The notes under the pieces: generated by a model
Told to the model about the DNA's origin: nothing
Databases searched by the model: none
Seen by the model: only the letters and a program-made list of their open reading frames with translations
Made by a program: the position numbers and the translations under genes
In this document: positions 5,823-13,296 of the stretch, piece by piece
Numbering within the stretch: the first letter of the stretch is position 1
Layout of the letters: every line of letters starts with the position of its first letter
From: Opitutaceae bacterium
Lineage (GTDB): Bacteria; Verrucomicrobiota; Verrucomicrobiae; Opitutales; Opitutaceae
Direction: 5' to 3'
Assembly: GCA_031266495.1 (NCBI GenBank)
Contig: JAISAX010000366.1
Span: 1-13,335 of the forward strand
DNA length: 13,335 bases

Positions 5823-7181
5823 ATGACAAATCAAATACACAAACTCCTCCTGCCCTTGTGCCTCGTCGCACCAACGCTCCACCTCTCCGCAGACACTTTT
5901 CAGTGGAATAACGAGGCCACCTCCTCCAACTGGAGCACCACCGCCAACTGGTCACCAAACCGCACGCCCGGCGAAAACGATACTATCGGGACGCCACTCA
6001 AAACCGGTGCCGTAATAGTCAATACAGACGTATCCGTTCATGGCATGGACATTGGTTCCGGATGGACGCTTCGCGGCACTGGCGAAACGAGAACACTGAC
6101 AATCGGTGAAGGCGGGTTGATCAAATCCGGTTCGGGCACGCTGCTTGTCCGGAACGATGGTTCCGGTCCGAACATTACTTTCAACGTCATCACCCGTTTC
6201 ATTACTGTGAGCGGAGGCACCCTCTCGTTCGGTTCCGGCAGCAATCCACTCTCCTCTCTGAACGTCTCCGGCGAGACGACTGTCGGCTCCTCCGGCACGC
6301 TCCCCCTTTACGTCCTCGACGCCGTGATGGCGGGCGGACTGGCGAACGACGGCGTTGTCGGACTTAACGCGGGCCCCGACGCCAGCGCCACCGTACTCAC
6401 CGTCGGCGGCATCACGGGCGTCGGCGAGATTCGTGTCGGCGCTGCCGCCAGCACGAGAAGTTCCACCCTCATTGTCTCCCTCGCTGCGGGGGAAAAGACA
6501 TTTGCCGGGAAAATCATAAACGGCGGCACCGGCACCGTGCTCACTCTGGAGAAAGACGGCGCCGGCACCCAGATCCTCTCCGGCAACACCAACACCTGGA
6601 GCGGCGGCACAACCGTCAGACAAGGTGCGCTTCTCGTCGCCAATGCCAGCGGCAGCGGTGTCGGCACGGGCGCGGTCGCCGTGAAAAATGGCGGCACGTT
6701 TGGCGGCACCGGCATCGTGGCGCTCGCGACCGGCAACGCAGTCACCATCGAGTCGGGCGGCGCCCTGACCGGTGGCGACGGCACGTCTGCCACCAGCGTC
6801 CTCACCATCGCCAACGACGTGATCCTTGAATCCGGTTCCACCCTCCGGCTGACCCTGGGGACTGCGGGCGCACATTCGTCCATCAATCGCACCGACGGCA
6901 CATGGAGTTTCGCCAGCGACCAGAGCGTCTTTTTTGACAACATCGAAGGCACCTCGTCCGGCGTTGCCTGGACCGGCATAATCACCGGCCTTGCCGCCGA
7001 CCCGGGAGTGTCCGGCTGGACCGCCGCCAATGCCGGTTGGACGGGCGCGTTCTCCTACGATAACGGCTCGGTCAGTGTCATACTGAGCAACGCCATTCCC
7101 GAACCGGCCACCGTCGCCTCGGTTCTTGCGGTTGTGGCCCTGCTTGCTGCTTGTTGCGCCTGTCGCCGTTCCAGGTATTGA
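5823..7181 (+). CDS. PEP-CTERM protein with autotransporter-associated beta-strand repeat
   Basis: A 452-residue exported surface protein. Residues 1-23 are a signal peptide (LHLSA before DTFQWNN). The mature N-terminus (TFQWNNEATSSNWSTTANWSP...) is the common opening of such proteins in this phylum. The body is Gly/Ser/Thr-rich beta-helix-like sequence. About residues 239-271 (TLEKDGAGTQILSG, WSGGTTVRQGALLV) match the autotransporter-associated beta-strand repeat. A canonical PEP-CTERM anchor closes it: IPEPAT (425-430), a hydrophobic helix and the basic tail CRRSRY. There is no beta-barrel translocator, so export should use Sec and exosortase. It lies 73 bp after the dehydrogenase and 25 bp before the pseudopilin gene. 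Role unknown; a glycan-facing or scaffold role beside the lyase is inference. Confidence 0.88.
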   Translation: MTNQIHKLLLPLCLVAPTLHLSADTFQWNNEATSSNWSTTANWSPNRTPGENDTIGTPLKTGAVIVNTDVSVHGMDIGSGWTLRGTGETRTLTIGEGGLIKSGSGTLLVRNDGSGPNITFNVITRFITVSGGTLSFGSGSNPLSSLNVSGETTVGSSGTLPLYVLDAVMAGGLANDGVVGLNAGPDASATVLTVGGITGVGEIRVGAAASTRSSTLIVSLAAGEKTFAGKIINGGTGTVLTLEKDGAGTQILSGNTNTWSGGTTVRQGALLVANASGSGVGTGAVAVKNGGTFGGTGIVALATGNAVTIESGGALTGGDGTSATSVLTIANDVILESGSTLRLTLGTAGAHSSINRTDGTWSFASDQSVFFDNIEGTSSGVAWTGIITGLAADPGVSGWTAANAGWTGAFSYDNGSVSVILSNAIPEPATVASVLAVVALLAACCACRRSRY

Positions 7182-7194
7182 AGAGACAACAACA

Positions 7195-7200
7195 CCCCCC
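7195..7200 (+). repeat. Short C6 run before the pseudopilin start
   Basis: Six C end 6 bases before the ATG at 7207, in a 25-bp gap between genes. It resembles the other C-rich leaders in position but is short enough to be stable. No Shine-Dalgarno lies at normal spacing; a GAAGAGA lies about 20 bases upstream. Confidence 0.5.
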
Positions 7201-7206
7201 TGTATC

Positions 7207-7863
7207 ATGAACCGCCCCGCCCTGCATTCCATCCGTGCCTTCACGCTGATCGAGCTTTTGACCGTTGTCGCCATCATCGGTATCCTCAGCGCCATCCTGC
7301 TGGTGACGCTCGGCAAGGCACGCTCCATGGCAGATCGCGCCAGCACGACCGCCAGTCTCCGCTCCACCGGGCTCGCCATCGCCGCCTGGTCGATGGACGA
7401 CCGCCAAGGCCGTCTTCCCGGCAATCTCAACATCGGGCAACATCCGTCTTACTCCAAAAAGACCACGTCAAAATACCTTGGCATACACCTCTATCGTTAT
7501 TTCGGTGACCCCGAACCCGGAGACACTCCTCGCCTGACCTCCGGCCTTGGCAACCGGGCCTATGAGCGTGAACGCACGGCGTTGAACATGGGCTACGATA
7601 CGGTTGCCTACAAGGTTCCCACACAAATCGGCTCCAGCGAGAACAAGTATGATTACCCCTTTGGTAATGCCAACGATCCCAATACCCGCCCCATGCAGAT
7701 GTCTCAACTCGCCGACTACAACCCGAGCCGGAACTGGGCCTTGATGGAAACCGACAAAAAAGACGGCAACTCGGGCAGCACCTACCTGCCCGAGCCTCCG
7801 CTCGGCAATGTCCGCATGAAGCTCTACTTCGACTGGCACGTCGCTCCCGAAAAAGTGAAATAA
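7207..7863 (+). CDS. Prepilin-like (pseudopilin) protein with N-terminal methylation motif
   Basis: A 218-residue protein with a type IV prepilin/pseudopilin N-terminus: a short basic leader (residues 1-11), then FTLIELLTVVAIIGILSAILL (12-32), with the Glu at mature position 5 (Glu16). Prepilin peptidase normally cuts after Gly; the residue before Phe is Ala11 here, a tolerated but less common variant. The body has no clear enzyme motif. The end, with MKLYFDWHVAPEKVK, resembles the C-terminal DG/DWH region of the large pseudopilin-like families found in Verrucomicrobia, Lentisphaerae and Planctomycetes, often beside glycan-degrading genes. The start at 7207 puts the methylation motif at normal distance; the in-frame upstream start overlaps the previous gene. 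The exact role is unknown; it may help secrete or display neighbouring enzymes. Confidence 0.86.
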   Translation: MNRPALHSIRAFTLIELLTVVAIIGILSAILLVTLGKARSMADRASTTASLRSTGLAIAAWSMDDRQGRLPGNLNIGQHPSYSKKTTSKYLGIHLYRYFGDPEPGDTPRLTSGLGNRAYERERTALNMGYDTVAYKVPTQIGSSENKYDYPFGNANDPNTRPMQMSQLADYNPSRNWALMETDKKDGNSGSTYLPEPPLGNVRMKLYFDWHVAPEKVK

Positions 7864-7867
7864 TTCG

Positions 7868-7890
7868 CCCCCTCCCCCCCCCTCCTCCCC
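7868..7890 (+). repeat. C-rich leader tract (C5-T-C9-T) before the lyase gene
   Basis: It lies immediately after the pseudopilin stop and includes C9 at 7874-7882. Its first 18 bases are identical to the tract at 5750-5767. The C9 run ends 35 bases before the lyase ATG. The remaining leader is T/A-rich (CGATTTTTCAAAACACC) and has no Shine-Dalgarno. Confidence 0.8.
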
Positions 7891-7917
7891 TCGCCTGTAT
7901 CGATTTTTCAAAACACC

Positions 7918-10203
7918 ATGTCCCCGGCCCCATTGTATCCATTGCTCATGACCGCCGGCGTTTTGCTGGCCGCCGCCCACCCTGTGTTCGCGGCCTCCTC
8001 CGCGAAAGAAAACCTCGCCGCCCTCCGGACCGGCGAATTTTCGATCCCGGCGGACAAATCCGGCGTGCATCCACGCCTCTTTACGAACACAGGAAAAATT
8101 GCATCCGCGCAAAAACGACACCGCGAATCCCCCGCATTTTTTGAGCAATACCTCCCCCCCCCTCCCTTCAAGACCATCCCGACGCTCAACCTCACAAACG
8201 CCTCCCCCAGGCAACAAGCCTTTCTCCGACTCGCCCATCTGGCCGCCGCCTGGCGCGTCACCGGCAACGATATCTACCGCGACCACCTCCTCAAGGACTG
8301 GGCTCCCGCGCTCGCCGACTACCAGACCATCATCACCAACGGAACCGGAGGAGGAGCGGGCCTGACCGCCGGGCACGTCCTCTTTGGACTCGCCTTCACC
8401 TACGACACCCTCCACGGCGCCTTCGACCCGGAATTTGAAAAACTCCTGCGCGACACCCTCATTGCCCAAGGCGACCAACTCCACGCCGACCTCGCCCGCC
8501 TCAAACACTTCGCCTACGAACAAAACCACCTCATCATCCCCGTTTGCGGCCTTGCCATCGCCGCCCTCGCCATCGCCGACGAACATCCCCCCGCGCGCGA
8601 TTGGGGTGTCTTTTCCCAAAACCTCGCCACCCGCTGCCTCGCCGCCATCGCGCACGATGGCTGGTTCTTCGAGGGTGTTTCCTATTGGAGCTACACCATG
8701 CAATTCCCCGCCGCCTGGGCCCTCGCCCTCAAAGAATGCACCGGACGCGACCTGTTTTCCGAGCCGCCCTTTCGCGACGCCGGCCTCTTCCTCGCCCACA
8801 TGTTTCTCCCTCACCCACGCTTCGTGTTCGACTTCGGCGACTGGGGGCCCCGCGTCAACACCGACGGCGTCACCGCCCAAAAAGGATACGACCAACCCTG
8901 GCACATACTCACCAGCGGCGTAAAACACTTCCCCGTCATGGCCATCCAGCAAAGCATGCAAGACCCCTTCCTCGCCGCCTTCATTGCCCGGCAAAAACGG
9001 GCGCGCTCCGGCATCCATCTCAACATCGACTCCGCCTTCAGTTTGCTTTGGCAGGAACAGCCATTTTCCCCCGATGCCGAACAAGGGTACGCCACCTGTC
9101 CTCCGTATCACTACTTCCACGACATGGATATCATCCACTGGCGCAACGACTGGTTTGACCCCAATGCAACCGCCATTGCCTTCAAGTCGGGTCCGCCTGC
9201 CGGGCACCGGGTTGGTGAATTGCTCCCCGATCACCCCGAATGGAAAGTTTCCCTCGGCCATGCGCATCCCGACGCAGGCACCTTCATCCTGTATGCCAAA
9301 GGGGCGTTTCTGGCCAACGACACCGGCTACACCGGCAAGAAGGAAACCGCCGATCACAACTCTATCCTCATCGACGGAGTTGGTCAGGCGAACGGTGGCA
9401 CGGCGTGGGGTACTTTCCCTCGGAAAAATTATCCGAAATACAACAAAATCCACCTTCGCGACACCTGGCTCACTCCGCGCGTGGCCGCCGCCACGGCGGT
9501 CTTTGCCGACGCCTATGACGCGGAGGATTTCGCGGTGGAGCGAGTCAACCGTCATCTCATCCTCATCCAGGGCCGCTTCCTCGTCATCCTCGACGACCTG
9601 CGCTCTGCCAAACCGCATACCTGGCAATTCCGTCTCCATGGAGATCGTGAACCCGTCGTGCTGGACGAACGCCGCGTGCTCTTCCAGAACGGGCCCGCAC
9701 AACTCGTCCTCCACGCGCTTGGTAACATCGCCAGGCGGTCAATCGCCCCCACCATAGTCGAGACGGAACTCTACCCACAAAAACCATCGCGTCCCCAGCG
9801 GCGCGGCTTTCACCTCGCCCTCGATTCTCCCGAAACGGAAAACCATCTGTTCGTCACCGCTGCGTGCATACAGGCTGGCGACGAGTCGCCCGACACCTTC
9901 AGCGCCGTACCGGAGGCGCCCGGACGCCTCCGCCTTTCCGACGGGAAACAAACCTGCGTAGTCTGGCTCGGAGACTCGGCCGGACTCGAAGGAAGCTTTG
10001 CCTATGCGCTGCTGGATTCCGGGGGGGCTCTCTCTGCGGTCGGCCTGAACGGAAAAACCCTGACCACCGGCTTCCTGTCCATCCGTCTGACGTCCCCCGG
10101 CGCGGCCGAGTTCATCCGGGACCGGTCAGGCTCATGGCAGCCGGCTGCGGATACACAAACGATCGGCGTCATCCAGACGAACGGCACCGGATCAGGTCCG
10201 TGA
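7918..10203 (+). CDS. Secreted heparinase II/III-family polysaccharide lyase
   Basis: A 761-residue exported enzyme. Residues 1-25 are a signal peptide (VFA before ASS). About 50-400 form the alpha-barrel domain, with EQNHL (Asn203, His204) and EGVSYWSY (Tyr256), the Asn/His and Tyr positions used in catalysis in this fold. About 440-640 form the heparinase II/III beta-sandwich, with GHAHPDAGTFILYAKGAFL (His448, His450, Asp452) and DHNSILIDGVGQ (His480, Asn481). Such enzymes cleave uronic-acid-containing polysaccharides (heparin-like, alginate or other acidic glycans) by beta-elimination; the substrate cannot be read from sequence. It is last in the plus-strand series. A C9 run encodes Leu79-Pro82. 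The start is fixed by the signal peptide. Confidence 0.9.
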   Translation: MSPAPLYPLLMTAGVLLAAAHPVFAASSAKENLAALRTGEFSIPADKSGVHPRLFTNTGKIASAQKRHRESPAFFEQYLPPPPFKTIPTLNLTNASPRQQAFLRLAHLAAAWRVTGNDIYRDHLLKDWAPALADYQTIITNGTGGGAGLTAGHVLFGLAFTYDTLHGAFDPEFEKLLRDTLIAQGDQLHADLARLKHFAYEQNHLIIPVCGLAIAALAIADEHPPARDWGVFSQNLATRCLAAIAHDGWFFEGVSYWSYTMQFPAAWALALKECTGRDLFSEPPFRDAGLFLAHMFLPHPRFVFDFGDWGPRVNTDGVTAQKGYDQPWHILTSGVKHFPVMAIQQSMQDPFLAAFIARQKRARSGIHLNIDSAFSLLWQEQPFSPDAEQGYATCPPYHYFHDMDIIHWRNDWFDPNATAIAFKSGPPAGHRVGELLPDHPEWKVSLGHAHPDAGTFILYAKGAFLANDTGYTGKKETADHNSILIDGVGQANGGTAWGTFPRKNYPKYNKIHLRDTWLTPRVAAATAVFADAYDAEDFAVERVNRHLILIQGRFLVILDDLRSAKPHTWQFRLHGDREPVVLDERRVLFQNGPAQLVLHALGNIARRSIAPTIVETELYPQKPSRPQRRGFHLALDSPETENHLFVTAACIQAGDESPDTFSAVPEAPGRLRLSDGKQTCVVWLGDSAGLEGSFAYALLDSGGALSAVGLNGKTLTTGFLSIRLTSPGAAEFIRDRSGSWQPAADTQTIGVIQTNGTGSGP
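8154..8162 (+). repeat. C9 tract inside the lyase reading frame
   Basis: Nine C within codons 79-82 encode part of a LPPPP stretch. A single-base length change would cut off the enzyme after about 80 residues. The flanks (CCT before, TCCC after) match the pattern of the intergenic C tracts. Confidence 0.85.
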
Positions 10204-10230
10204 CATTACCGCCGTCCCATCAATGATTGA

Positions 10231-10293
10231 CGCTAATCCCGATCCCGGATTCATGACAGCGTCCGGACCGGTTTGACGGGATAGGGATTAGCG
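10231..10293. terminator. Strong inverted repeat between convergent genes (candidate bidirectional terminator)
   Basis: 10231-10247 pairs with 10277-10293 over 17 positions with one mismatch (outer arm CGCTAATCCC, inner arm ATCCCG), leaving a 29-base loop that itself contains GTCCGGAC. It starts 28 bases after the lyase stop. There is no clear U tract, so Rho-independent action is not certain. It may instead be a repeat or a structured 3' end that protects the lyase message. Confidence 0.6.
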
Positions 10294-10409
10294 GAGATGA
10301 GCGCAGATTAGCGGTTCCCCCCCCCCCTCCCCGTCCCCCCTCCGGAAAGAAACAGGCGGCTCCCTCCCGGTTCGATTTTAGCGTCCTTTAGCGTCCTTTA
10401 GCGGTTCCC
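10287..10409. repeat. TTAGCG repeats and C11 tract at the 3' end of the YdbH-like gene
   Basis: TTAGCG occurs at 10288, 10308, 10378, 10388 and 10398. The last three form a 10-bp tandem repeat (TTTAGCGTCC, 2.5 copies), and TTAGCGGTTCCC occurs at both 10308-10319 and 10398-10409. A C11 run lies at 10317-10327. The YdbH-like gene's stop codon and last codons fall within the tandem repeat, so copy-number change would alter its C-terminus. Confidence 0.7.
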
Positions 10410-11791
10410 TCTTCCGAATCGAGGTTCATCGACACACGGCTGTCCAGGCTGAAGCCGAGCACCCGGGCCAGCGCGCCGGCCACATTGATCCGGAACGTGA
10501 TCACCTTCACCGCCTGCCGGTTCGCCGGGTACGCCCGGATCGCCACCTCCGCCGTGCGCACGCCGTCGGGACCGTCGGGCATCAGCGTCACGTCGAGCGA
10601 CTCGACCTGCAAGGCCAGGTCGCCCATCTCCACGCTGCGCAGGGTCGCCCAGGCCGGATTGTCCACCGAGAAGGATTTGCCGAGAAACCGTAAAAGCTCG
10701 AACCGCGCCGGGAGGTTTCGGGTAAAAAACCCCGGCTGCGCGGCCAGGCGCAGCGTGGCGGGCGTCTCGCGCTCCACCCGCAGACCGCCGGTCGTCACGC
10801 GCACGCCTTCGCTCGCGCTCCAGGTGAGGCTCACGTTGCCGCCCAGCCGCCCCTGCGCGTCGCGCAACGCCTCCGGCACCAGCCGCGCCACGTCGGCCAG
10901 CGACACCTGCCCGACTTCGGCGCTCAGCGAGACCCGGGGTTGGGCGGATGCCAGGTCCACCGCAAAGGGCGCCACGCGCACGCTCCCGCCGAGGGCCGCG
11001 ACTTCGGCGCGCGTCACCCGGAGGGTCCGGTTTGCCGTCAGGCCGAATTCGATGACGGCGTCTCCCGCCTCCACTCCCGCCGCCGTGATCCGGGCCGCCG
11101 CCAGCCGCTGGCCGGGCGCGAGCGCGAAGGACTGCAAGTCCTCGCACGTCACGGCGAGCGTCACGCCGTCGATCTCGATCGCGTCGGCCAGATTGAACAT
11201 GCGGGCGTTTTCCACGCGCAGGGTCACCCGCCCTTGCGGCCGCCCATCCTGCCAGAGGCCCTCGCCCGCCAGCGTCGCGCGGCCCTGCGCCGACCAGTCC
11301 GCCAACGTCTCGCCAAGGCCGGACTGCGCGCGGATCACCGGCCACCAGGCGCCGAGATCGACCCGCGCCGACGCCACCCGCCAAGCACCGCTCCGCAGCG
11401 AGGCGTCGAGCGTTCCGGTGACACTCACCTCCAGGGTATCGGTGTCTTCCTCGCCGCCGCCGCTGCTGGTGCTGCTGCGGTCGTTGCGGAGGGTGGCGGT
11501 CACGGCGTAGCCGGCGCTGCCGCCGCCCGCTGCGGCGGGCGGCAGCGGGGCGAGCGTCACCTGCCACGGGAGCGCGGTGTCGCCGGCGATCTTCAGCACG
11601 CCGCGGAGTTCGCCCGCCAGCGGGAGCGGCAGGGCGGCGGGCGCAGGCGGGGCGACGGGCGCCAGCAGAAGGAACAGGGCGAGGAATGGGAGACGGGAGA
11701 GATGGGAGAAAGAGGAGAAAGGGGACGGCAAGGCCGGGAGGAGGGGGACGGGGAAAACGCGGCTCCGGGGCGTGCGGTCCACGGGAATCAC
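10388..11791 (-). CDS. AsmA/YdbH-like envelope protein (putative lipid-transport family)
   Basis: A 467-residue protein, predicted to be exported or anchored by an N-terminal hydrophobic segment (about 33-52). The start is a GTG 15 bases after the stop of the PDZ gene, so the pair is likely one transcript. The rest is repetitive beta-sheet sequence. A central region (about 255-345: LRVTRAEVAALGGSVRVAPFA, then GRLGGNVSLTW and GGLRVERE) resembles YdbH/AsmA-like proteins, bridge-like proteins proposed to move phospholipids between inner and outer membranes. It is shorter than E. coli YdbH. A Ser/Gly/Glu/Asp-rich linker lies at 106-119. No partner such as YnbE is visible. Assignment is by pattern only; an uncharacterised beta-rich envelope protein is the alternative. 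Confidence 0.6.
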   Translation of the reverse strand: MIPVDRTPRSRVFPVPLLPALPSPFSSFSHLSRLPFLALFLLLAPVAPPAPAALPLPLAGELRGVLKIAGDTALPWQVTLAPLPPAAAGGGSAGYAVTATLRNDRSSTSSGGGEEDTDTLEVSVTGTLDASLRSGAWRVASARVDLGAWWPVIRAQSGLGETLADWSAQGRATLAGEGLWQDGRPQGRVTLRVENARMFNLADAIEIDGVTLAVTCEDLQSFALAPGQRLAAARITAAGVEAGDAVIEFGLTANRTLRVTRAEVAALGGSVRVAPFAVDLASAQPRVSLSAEVGQVSLADVARLVPEALRDAQGRLGGNVSLTWSASEGVRVTTGGLRVERETPATLRLAAQPGFFTRNLPARFELLRFLGKSFSVDNPAWATLRSVEMGDLALQVESLDVTLMPDGPDGVRTAEVAIRAYPANRQAVKVITFRINVAGALARVLGFSLDSRVSMNLDSEEGTAKGR

Positions 11792-11806
11792 GGGGCGCAG
11801 CCTGTT

Positions 11807-13231
11807 TTACTTGAGCTTGACGCGCAGCACGGCCGTCTCGCCGTTGCGGCTCGTCAGCAGCACGAATTCGGGGCGCGCGGTGTCCGCCTCGATCGCGGCG
11901 AGTTTTTCCACCGCCTCGACGTATGTTTTCACCTCGGCGCCGTCCACTTCCTGAATCCAGTCGTCCGGCCGCAGCCCGGCGGAGGCCACCGGGCCGTTGG
12001 GTTTTACAAAATGCGCGATCACGCCGCGCTGCTCGCTGCGCTTGACCCGGCGCACCACGCCGTCGCCGAAAATGAATTCGCGCACGGTGAGGCCCAGGCG
12101 GTCGAAGTATTTCCGCTCCGCCTCGCGTTGCAGTTTCGGCTCCTCGCCGACCGTGGCCGTGAGTTCCACGCGTTCGGTGCCGCGCAGCACCGTGAGCGCG
12201 AGCTTGTCGCCCGGCTGGCGGCGCGAGATCTCGCGGTCGAAATAGCCGATGATCACCGAATCCGGTTTAAAACGCGGCAGGGGTTTGCCGTCGATGGCCA
12301 CGATGATGTCGCGGTCCTTCATGCCGGCGGCCTCGGCGGGGCCCCCGTCGAGCACTTCGCTGACCACGCAGCCGGACCGGTTTTCGAGTTTCAGGTAGGC
12401 CGCCACTTCCGGGTCCATCGGTTGCACGCCGTAAACGCCGAGCGTCGCGATGGGCCGTCCGCTGACGGAGGCGGGCACGCGCCGCATCCACGGGAGCACG
12501 TCGGGCGCGAGCTGGAACACGGCGGTTTCCTCGACGTTCATGAGCATGACGGGCGAGCCGCGTTCGGTGCGGGAAAATTGCAGGTACGTGGCGCCGAAAC
12601 CGCCGAGGCCCACGCCGGCAAAATGCCCCTCGCGGTCGAAGACCGGCAGGCCCGGCGCCGTCACATCGGAGAGGGAGATGGCGGTGCGTTCGGGCAACGA
12701 CTGCACCAGCGAAACGCGCGAAGCCATGAAGTACGGCAGGAAATCCTCACCCTTGCCGCGCAGGCCAATGCCCCAGAATTCGTCGGCCATGGCGGGTTCG
12801 GCGAGCGGCGTTTTCGCGAGAAAATCGGTCACGGGCACGAGTTCGCCGCGCAGTTTTTCATCCAGGCCCACGCGCACGAAGTGCCAGCCGCTCAGCGAAT
12901 CCTGGCCGAGGTATTCCCCTTTCGCCCAGGCGCCGGTGATGGGACGGCCGGGCAGGTACACGCGGAAATCTTTCAGTTGCGAGGGCGCGGTGCGGATGTT
13001 GATGACCGACGCGGGCAGGACGAGCGTGCCGCGGGTATCCACCACGAGCGCGTTGGCGATGGTGGGGCGGCGGTCGAGCTCGGTTTCGGTGAAAAACTCC
13101 ACCGCCACCACGCACCGGACGCGCTCCTTCCAGAGGGCCGGCAGGTCGGCGGCGGCAACCGCAGTGGCAACCGTCATCAAGACCGGAGGGGAAATCGCCG
13201 CCAGAACGGCAAGGATAAAGCATCGCATCAT
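11807..13231 (-). CDS. HtrA-like protein with two PDZ domains and degenerate protease domain
   Basis: A 474-residue exported protein with a signal peptide (about 1-28, AVAAA before DLPA). About 35-240 have the length and layout of the HtrA trypsin-like domain, but the catalytic motifs are missing: the usual TNxHVV is VLPASVIN (71-78), the Asp strand is SGWHFVRVGL, and the usual GNSGGPL is TAPGLPVFD (191-199). Two PDZ domains follow, about 258-355 (GCVVSEVLDGGPAEAAGMKDRDIIVAIDGKPL) and 393-472 (GVIAHFVKPNGPVASAGLRPDDWIQEVDG). It is probably a pseudoprotease that binds periplasmic protein ends or acts as a scaffold. The start is the first of two consecutive ATGs. It is cotranscribed with the YdbH-like gene. 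Confidence 0.82.
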   Translation of the reverse strand: MMRCFILAVLAAISPPVLMTVATAVAAADLPALWKERVRCVVAVEFFTETELDRRPTIANALVVDTRGTLVLPASVINIRTAPSQLKDFRVYLPGRPITGAWAKGEYLGQDSLSGWHFVRVGLDEKLRGELVPVTDFLAKTPLAEPAMADEFWGIGLRGKGEDFLPYFMASRVSLVQSLPERTAISLSDVTAPGLPVFDREGHFAGVGLGGFGATYLQFSRTERGSPVMLMNVEETAVFQLAPDVLPWMRRVPASVSGRPIATLGVYGVQPMDPEVAAYLKLENRSGCVVSEVLDGGPAEAAGMKDRDIIVAIDGKPLPRFKPDSVIIGYFDREISRRQPGDKLALTVLRGTERVELTATVGEEPKLQREAERKYFDRLGLTVREFIFGDGVVRRVKRSEQRGVIAHFVKPNGPVASAGLRPDDWIQEVDGAEVKTYVEAVEKLAAIEADTARPEFVLLTSRNGETAVLRVKLK

Positions 13232-13296
13232 AGGAAAAGTACGCCCACAAAACCGCTCCCGGACGAAAAAGCGAGGCGAGAGCGGAAGCTCAAAGT
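13232..13296 (-). other. Leader of the PDZ gene; no gene seen
   Basis: Sixty-five bases between the start of the PDZ gene and the terminal G run hold no gene. No clear Shine-Dalgarno is seen before the double ATG (the preceding bases read TTTTCCT). A promoter cannot be assigned by eye. Confidence 0.4.

Noticed and set aside
7190..7213. Similarity of CAACAAC-C-run-TGT before the pseudopilin to the operator A flank
   Set aside because: The match is mostly the C run and lacks the ATCAAGT arm, so it is not counted as a third operator.
5952..7433. Open frame on the minus strand opposite the beta-strand-repeat protein (493 codons)
   Set aside because: The plus strand has a signal peptide, a repeat motif and a PEP-CTERM anchor; the minus translation is low complexity.
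7468..9714. Very long open frame on the minus strand opposite the lyase (748 codons)
   Set aside because: It is antisense to a clear heparinase II/III gene; high GC at third positions leaves the opposite strand stop-free. The translation is Gly/Val/Glu-rich with no family motif.
10485..11510. Plus-strand frame opposite the YdbH-like gene (341 codons)
   Set aside because: Ser/Arg/Thr-rich shadow; the minus-strand frame has an N-terminal export segment and is spaced as an operon partner of the PDZ gene.
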